Shown: positions 7,396-9,444 of the stretch, one piece after another
Layout of the letters: every line of letters starts with the position of its first letter
Numbering within the stretch: position 1 is the stretch's first letter
NCBI GenBank assembly: GCA_013362295.1
Contig: JABFWJ010000143.1
Coordinates: 1 to 9,444 of the forward strand
From: Thermoleophilia bacterium
GTDB lineage: Bacteria; Actinomycetota; Thermoleophilia; Gaiellales; Gaiellaceae
Direction: 5' to 3'
Length of the DNA stretch: 9,444 nucleotides
Notes under the pieces: generated by a model
Told to the model about the DNA's origin: nothing
Seen by the model: only the letters and a program-made list of their open reading frames with translations
Databases searched by the model: none
Made by a program: the position numbers and the translations under genes

Positions 7396-7435
7396 TCGCG
7401 TTTTCTCATGCCCCCTGCGGAGCCGACCGATAGTG

Positions 7436-7450
7436 CCGGAGAACGTCCGG
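7436..7450 (+). other. Short 5-bp hairpin in the leader
   Basis: CCGGA at 7436-7440 pairs with TCCGG at 7446-7450 around the loop GAACG. It lies between the upstream stem-loops and the 14-bp palindrome. A stem this short is common by chance in GC-rich DNA, so its role is uncertain. Confidence 0.3.
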
Positions 7451-7453
7451 ATT

Positions 7454-7467
7454 CGCGTGGCCACGCG
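7454..7467. promoter_or_regulatory. Perfect 14-bp palindrome, operator candidate
   Basis: CGCGTGGCCACGCG equals its own reverse complement and ends 22 bases before the start codon at 7490. It could be a binding site for a dimeric repressor, or part of a leader hairpin. It also covers an in-frame GTG at 7457, which is a poor start candidate because the nearest GGAG is 14 bases upstream. Confidence 0.35.
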
Positions 7468-7478
7468 GAGCTGGGCGC

Positions 7479-7483
7479 AGGAG
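7479..7483 (+). promoter_or_regulatory. Ribosome binding site that fixes the surface-protein start
   Basis: AGGAG ends six bases before the GTG at 7490, an ideal spacing. It favours this start over the in-frame GTG at 7457, which would add 11 residues and lacks a well-placed site. Confidence 0.65.
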
Positions 7484-7489
7484 ACGAGA

Positions 7490-9444
7490 GTGGCAACCAC
7501 CCAGCGACTGCGGCACGACAACGGATCCTCGACCGATCACGGTGGAGATCTTTCGCACGTCCTGGGCCGGCAGCTGCTCGGACTCGTCCTCCTGATGCTC
7601 GCCGCCGGCTCCGCCTCGCTTGCCGGGTGGATCTTCGCCGGCCACCCGCGGTCGGCTGCCGAGCCCGCCCCCTTCGTCTCCCGCGCGCTCGGCCCGCACG
7701 ACCCCTCGTTCCTGCTCGACCGGCGCTGGGACGGCCTGACCCGAATCTCCGTCGGCCACGGCCTGCGCATCCGCCACGCCGGCCTCAGGCTGGGGCTCAC
7801 CGCCCAGGGCGTCGGCGGCGAGCCGTGGACACGCCACGCCTGGGGCGTCGACCGCTCGACGGGCTTCGGCCGCGAGTCGATCGTCGTCGCCGCCCCCCGG
7901 ACGGAGGAGTACCTCACGGTCGAGCACCGGCAGGGACCGCGGACGTGGACGTGGCGCCTCGACACCGGCAAGTCTCGACCTCGAGTCGAGGTCGATGGCA
8001 GCGTTGCGTTCTCGAGCTCCGGGGTTCGCATCCTGCCGCCGGTCGTCTACGACCGGGCCGGCCGGGAGATCACGCCCGCCGGATCGCACTGGTCGCTCGA
8101 GCACACGGGCGGCCGGTCGTACCTCGCCCTGCAGCTCGACGACCGGGCCCTCCCCACGCCGTACGTGATCGACCCGATCGCGATCGTCGGCTCACCGGGA
8201 ACGACCGGCAGCACCAAGACCGGGCCGCCGATCTCCGTCGCGATGCCGACCGGTGTCACGACCGGGAACCTGATGGTCGCGACCGTCTCGCTCCGCGACG
8301 CGACGGCAACAATCACGCCGCCGGCCGGCTGGACGCTGCTCACCTCGATCGCGACGTCGGGAGCGACGACCAAGCAGTACGTCTACACGAAGGTCGCCGG
8401 TGCCGGCGAGGCCGGACCGTATTCCTGGTCGTGGGCCAGCGGAAGCGGCGCAAGCGACTCTTCGGCGGTGATCCTCGCCTACTCGGGCATCTGGGCCGGA
8501 GCCGGGAGCAACATCGACACCTCGACGACGGCCACGGCGAACGCGACGACGTCGGCGGCCACCGCGGCCGGCACCGCGACCTACGCGCAGGACATGATAC
8601 TCGCGCTCTACGGCACGGCAGGCGACTCGAGCTTCACGACGCCGACGGGCATGAGCGTCCGCAGCAGCGTCTCCTCCCAGAGCGGCGCGCCCAGCGTGCG
8701 CTCGTCGAGCGGCTCGTTCGACGTCATCCAGGCTGCCTCCGGCGCCGTCGGCGCGAAGTCCTCGACGATCACGAACCGCGACATGACGGCGGTCATGGTC
8801 GCGATTCGCCCCGCCGCGGCGACCGCGAGCGCGTCGCTCTCGACGCTGAGCGCGTCGCCGACCTCGGTGCTCGCCGACGGCTCGACGACCTCGACCGTCA
8901 CGGCCACGATCCTGGACACGAACGGGAATCCCCTCTCGGGCAAGACGGTCACGCTCGCCAAGAGCGGCGGCTCCTCGACGATCACCACCGTCTCGGGGAC
9001 GACCGACTCGGCGGGCGTCGCGACGTTCACGGTCAAGGACACCGCGGTCGAGTCGACGACCTACACCGCGACCGACAGCACCGACACGGTCACCGTCACG
9101 CAGACGGCCGCCGTCAACTTCACCGCCGGGCCCGTCACGGCCGCGCAATCGACCGTGTCGGCGTCGCCGGCCTCGGTGACCGCGAACGGCGTCGCCACCT
9201 CGACGGTCACCGTGACGCTCAAGGACGCGCAGTCCCACCCGATCTCCGGCAAGACGGTCACGCTCGCCAAGGGCAGCGGCTCGTCGACGATCACGACGGT
9301 CTCCGGCACGACGAACGCGTCCGGCCAGGCGACGTTCACCGTCAAAGACACCGTCGCCGAGGCGACGACCTACACGGCGACCGACACGACCGACTCGGTC
9401 GTCGTCACGCAGACGGCCGCCGTCAGCTTCACGGCCGGGCCCGT
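7490..9444 (+). CDS. Large secreted or surface protein with Ig-like repeats, 3' end outside the window
   Basis: The frame is open from GTG 7490 to the right edge, giving 651 residues without a stop. A polar N-terminus leads into a hydrophobic segment at about 29-50, followed by SAAEPA near 55-60, so it carries a signal peptide or membrane anchor. Residues about 60-229 form a beta-rich module ending in VIDP (226-229), a type I recall near the N-terminus of large actinobacterial surface proteins. Residues about 230-441 form a second module, with GNLMVATVSL, PPAGWTLL and VILAYSG, rich in Ser, Thr, Ala and Gly. From 447 come tandem 103-residue units resembling bacterial Ig-like group 1 (invasin/Big_1) domains. 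Cysteine appears absent from the exported part. It probably serves as adhesin, stalk or matrix protein; no enzyme domain is visible. Whether the neighbouring glycan operon is functionally linked is unknown. Confidence 0.85.
   Translation, partial: MATTQRLRHDNGSSTDHGGDLSHVLGRQLLGLVLLMLAAGSASLAGWIFAGHPRSAAEPAPFVSRALGPHDPSFLLDRRWDGLTRISVGHGLRIRHAGLRLGLTAQGVGGEPWTRHAWGVDRSTGFGRESIVVAAPRTEEYLTVEHRQGPRTWTWRLDTGKSRPRVEVDGSVAFSSSGVRILPPVVYDRAGREITPAGSHWSLEHTGGRSYLALQLDDRALPTPYVIDPIAIVGSPGTTGSTKTGPPISVAMPTGVTTGNLMVATVSLRDATATITPPAGWTLLTSIATSGATTKQYVYTKVAGAGEAGPYSWSWASGSGASDSSAVILAYSGIWAGAGSNIDTSTTATANATTSAATAAGTATYAQDMILALYGTAGDSSFTTPTGMSVRSSVSSQSGAPSVRSSSGSFDVIQAASGAVGAKSSTITNRDMTAVMVAIRPAAATASASLSTLSASPTSVLADGSTTSTVTATILDTNGNPLSGKTVTLAKSGGSSTITTVSGTTDSAGVATFTVKDTAVESTTYTATDSTDTVTVTQTAAVNFTAGPVTAAQSTVSASPASVTANGVATSTVTVTLKDAQSHPISGKTVTLAKGSGSSTITTVSGTTNASGQATFTVKDTVAEATTYTATDTTDSVVVTQTAAVSFTAGP
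7975..7995. repeat. 21-bp inverted repeat inside the coding sequence
   Basis: TCGACCTCGA at 7975-7984 is matched by its exact reverse complement at 7986-7995 with one base between them. It lies in the N-terminal module and encodes a stretch near SRPRVEVD. The abundance of TCGA in this DNA makes chance plausible. Confidence 0.4.
8828..9136 (+). repeat. Ig-like (Big_1) repeat unit 1
   Basis: This unit encodes residues 447-549 and begins SASLSTLSASPTSV. It has the family's pattern: SASP...V.A.G..TSTVT near the start, SGKTVTLAK in the middle, a turn at TDSAGVATFTVKD, then TTYTATD and a closing FTAGP. The distance to the matching bases of the next unit is exactly 309 bp at two independent anchors (SGKTVTLAK and the final GGGCCCGT). 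Confidence 0.85.
9137..9444 (+). repeat. Ig-like (Big_1) repeat unit 2, cut one base short by the window edge
   Basis: This unit encodes residues 550-651 and begins TAAQSTVSASPASV. It is very similar to unit 1 in protein and DNA, with the core SGKTVTLAK, TTVSGTT and ATFTVKD identical. Differences are mostly conservative and partly synonymous, which points to fairly recent tandem duplication under protein constraint. More copies may follow to the right. Confidence 0.85.

Larger units (their letters stand above)
7295..7489. other. 195-bp non-coding gap with several inverted repeats
   Basis: No convincing gene lies here on either strand. Reading left to right it holds a terminator-like hairpin ending in five T residues, a second hairpin with a purine-rich AGGAG loop followed by TTTT, a 5-bp hairpin, a perfect 14-bp palindrome, and the ribosome binding site of the repeat protein gene. 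I could not match it to a riboswitch class that I know, including c-di-GMP and c-di-AMP types. No clear sigma-70 promoter is visible; GATAGT at 7429-7434 is only a weak -10-like string. Confidence 0.6.

Noticed and set aside
7295..7489. Cyclic-di-GMP or cyclic-di-AMP riboswitch
   Set aside because: I compared the gap from memory with the conserved cores of these classes and found no match; an Infernal search would settle it.
7264..7521. 85-codon minus-strand open frame over the intergenic gap
   Set aside because: It overlaps the FkbM 3' end and the start of the next gene, is Arg-rich, and resembles no family known to me.
8192..9351. Minus-strand open frames across the Ig-like repeats, including two similar Val/Thr-rich ones at 8608-9042 and 9061-9351
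   Set aside because: They look protein-like only because the plus-strand repeats are rich in GAC, ACG and GTC codons, and they mirror the 309-bp repeat. The plus frame has a start, ribosome binding site, signal segment and known domain type.
7408..9444. Plus-strand frame from ATG 7408 that overlaps the surface-protein gene
   Set aside because: Its product is Arg/His/Asp-rich without domains, and the nearest AGGAG is 27 bases upstream. It is a frame shadow.

Overview
The window is very GC-rich bacterial DNA, with G or C at nearly every third codon position, closely packed genes and GTG starts beside ATG. This suits a high-GC actinobacterium. The modular secreted protein at the right end recalls the Thermoleophilia (Gaiellales/Solirubrobacterales), but that lineage guess rests on memory of protein style, not on a marker gene.

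Bases 1-7294 hold one compact plus-strand gene cluster for making, modifying and exporting a cell-surface polysaccharide. In order they are: the 3' end of a probable glycosyltransferase; a Wzx/MOP-type flippase; a zinc-ribbon class I methyltransferase; a GT4 glycosyltransferase; a Wzy/WaaL-type O-antigen polymerase or ligase; a PAPS-type sulfotransferase; a small ECF-like sigma factor; and an FkbM-family methyltransferase. Six successive junctions overlap (10, 4, 1, 7, 4 and 4 bp) and the seventh leaves 3 bp, so the cluster is probably one translationally coupled operon whose promoter lies left of the window. The likely scheme is that glycosyltransferases build a lipid-linked repeat, Wzx flips it, the Wzy/WaaL-like protein polymerises or transfers it, and methyl and sulfate groups decorate it. 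The sigma factor, with no anti-sigma gene beside it, may regulate this or another regulon.

Bases 7295-7489 are non-coding: a terminator-like hairpin, a second hairpin with an AGGAG loop, a small 5-bp hairpin and a perfect 14-bp palindrome.

From 7490 to the right edge runs an open reading frame for a large secreted or surface protein: a signal peptide or membrane anchor, a module ending in VIDP, a Ser/Thr/Ala-rich beta module, and at least two 103-residue Ig-like repeats of the bacterial Big_1/invasin type. It has no stop codon in the window.

The components belong to known families. The parts most worth a second look are the sigma factor inside the operon, the sulfation enzyme coupled to the polymerase, the structured leader before the repeat protein, and the same-frame UGA-C junction between the sigma factor and the FkbM gene. 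I found no tRNA, rRNA, CRISPR array, insertion sequence or integrase.
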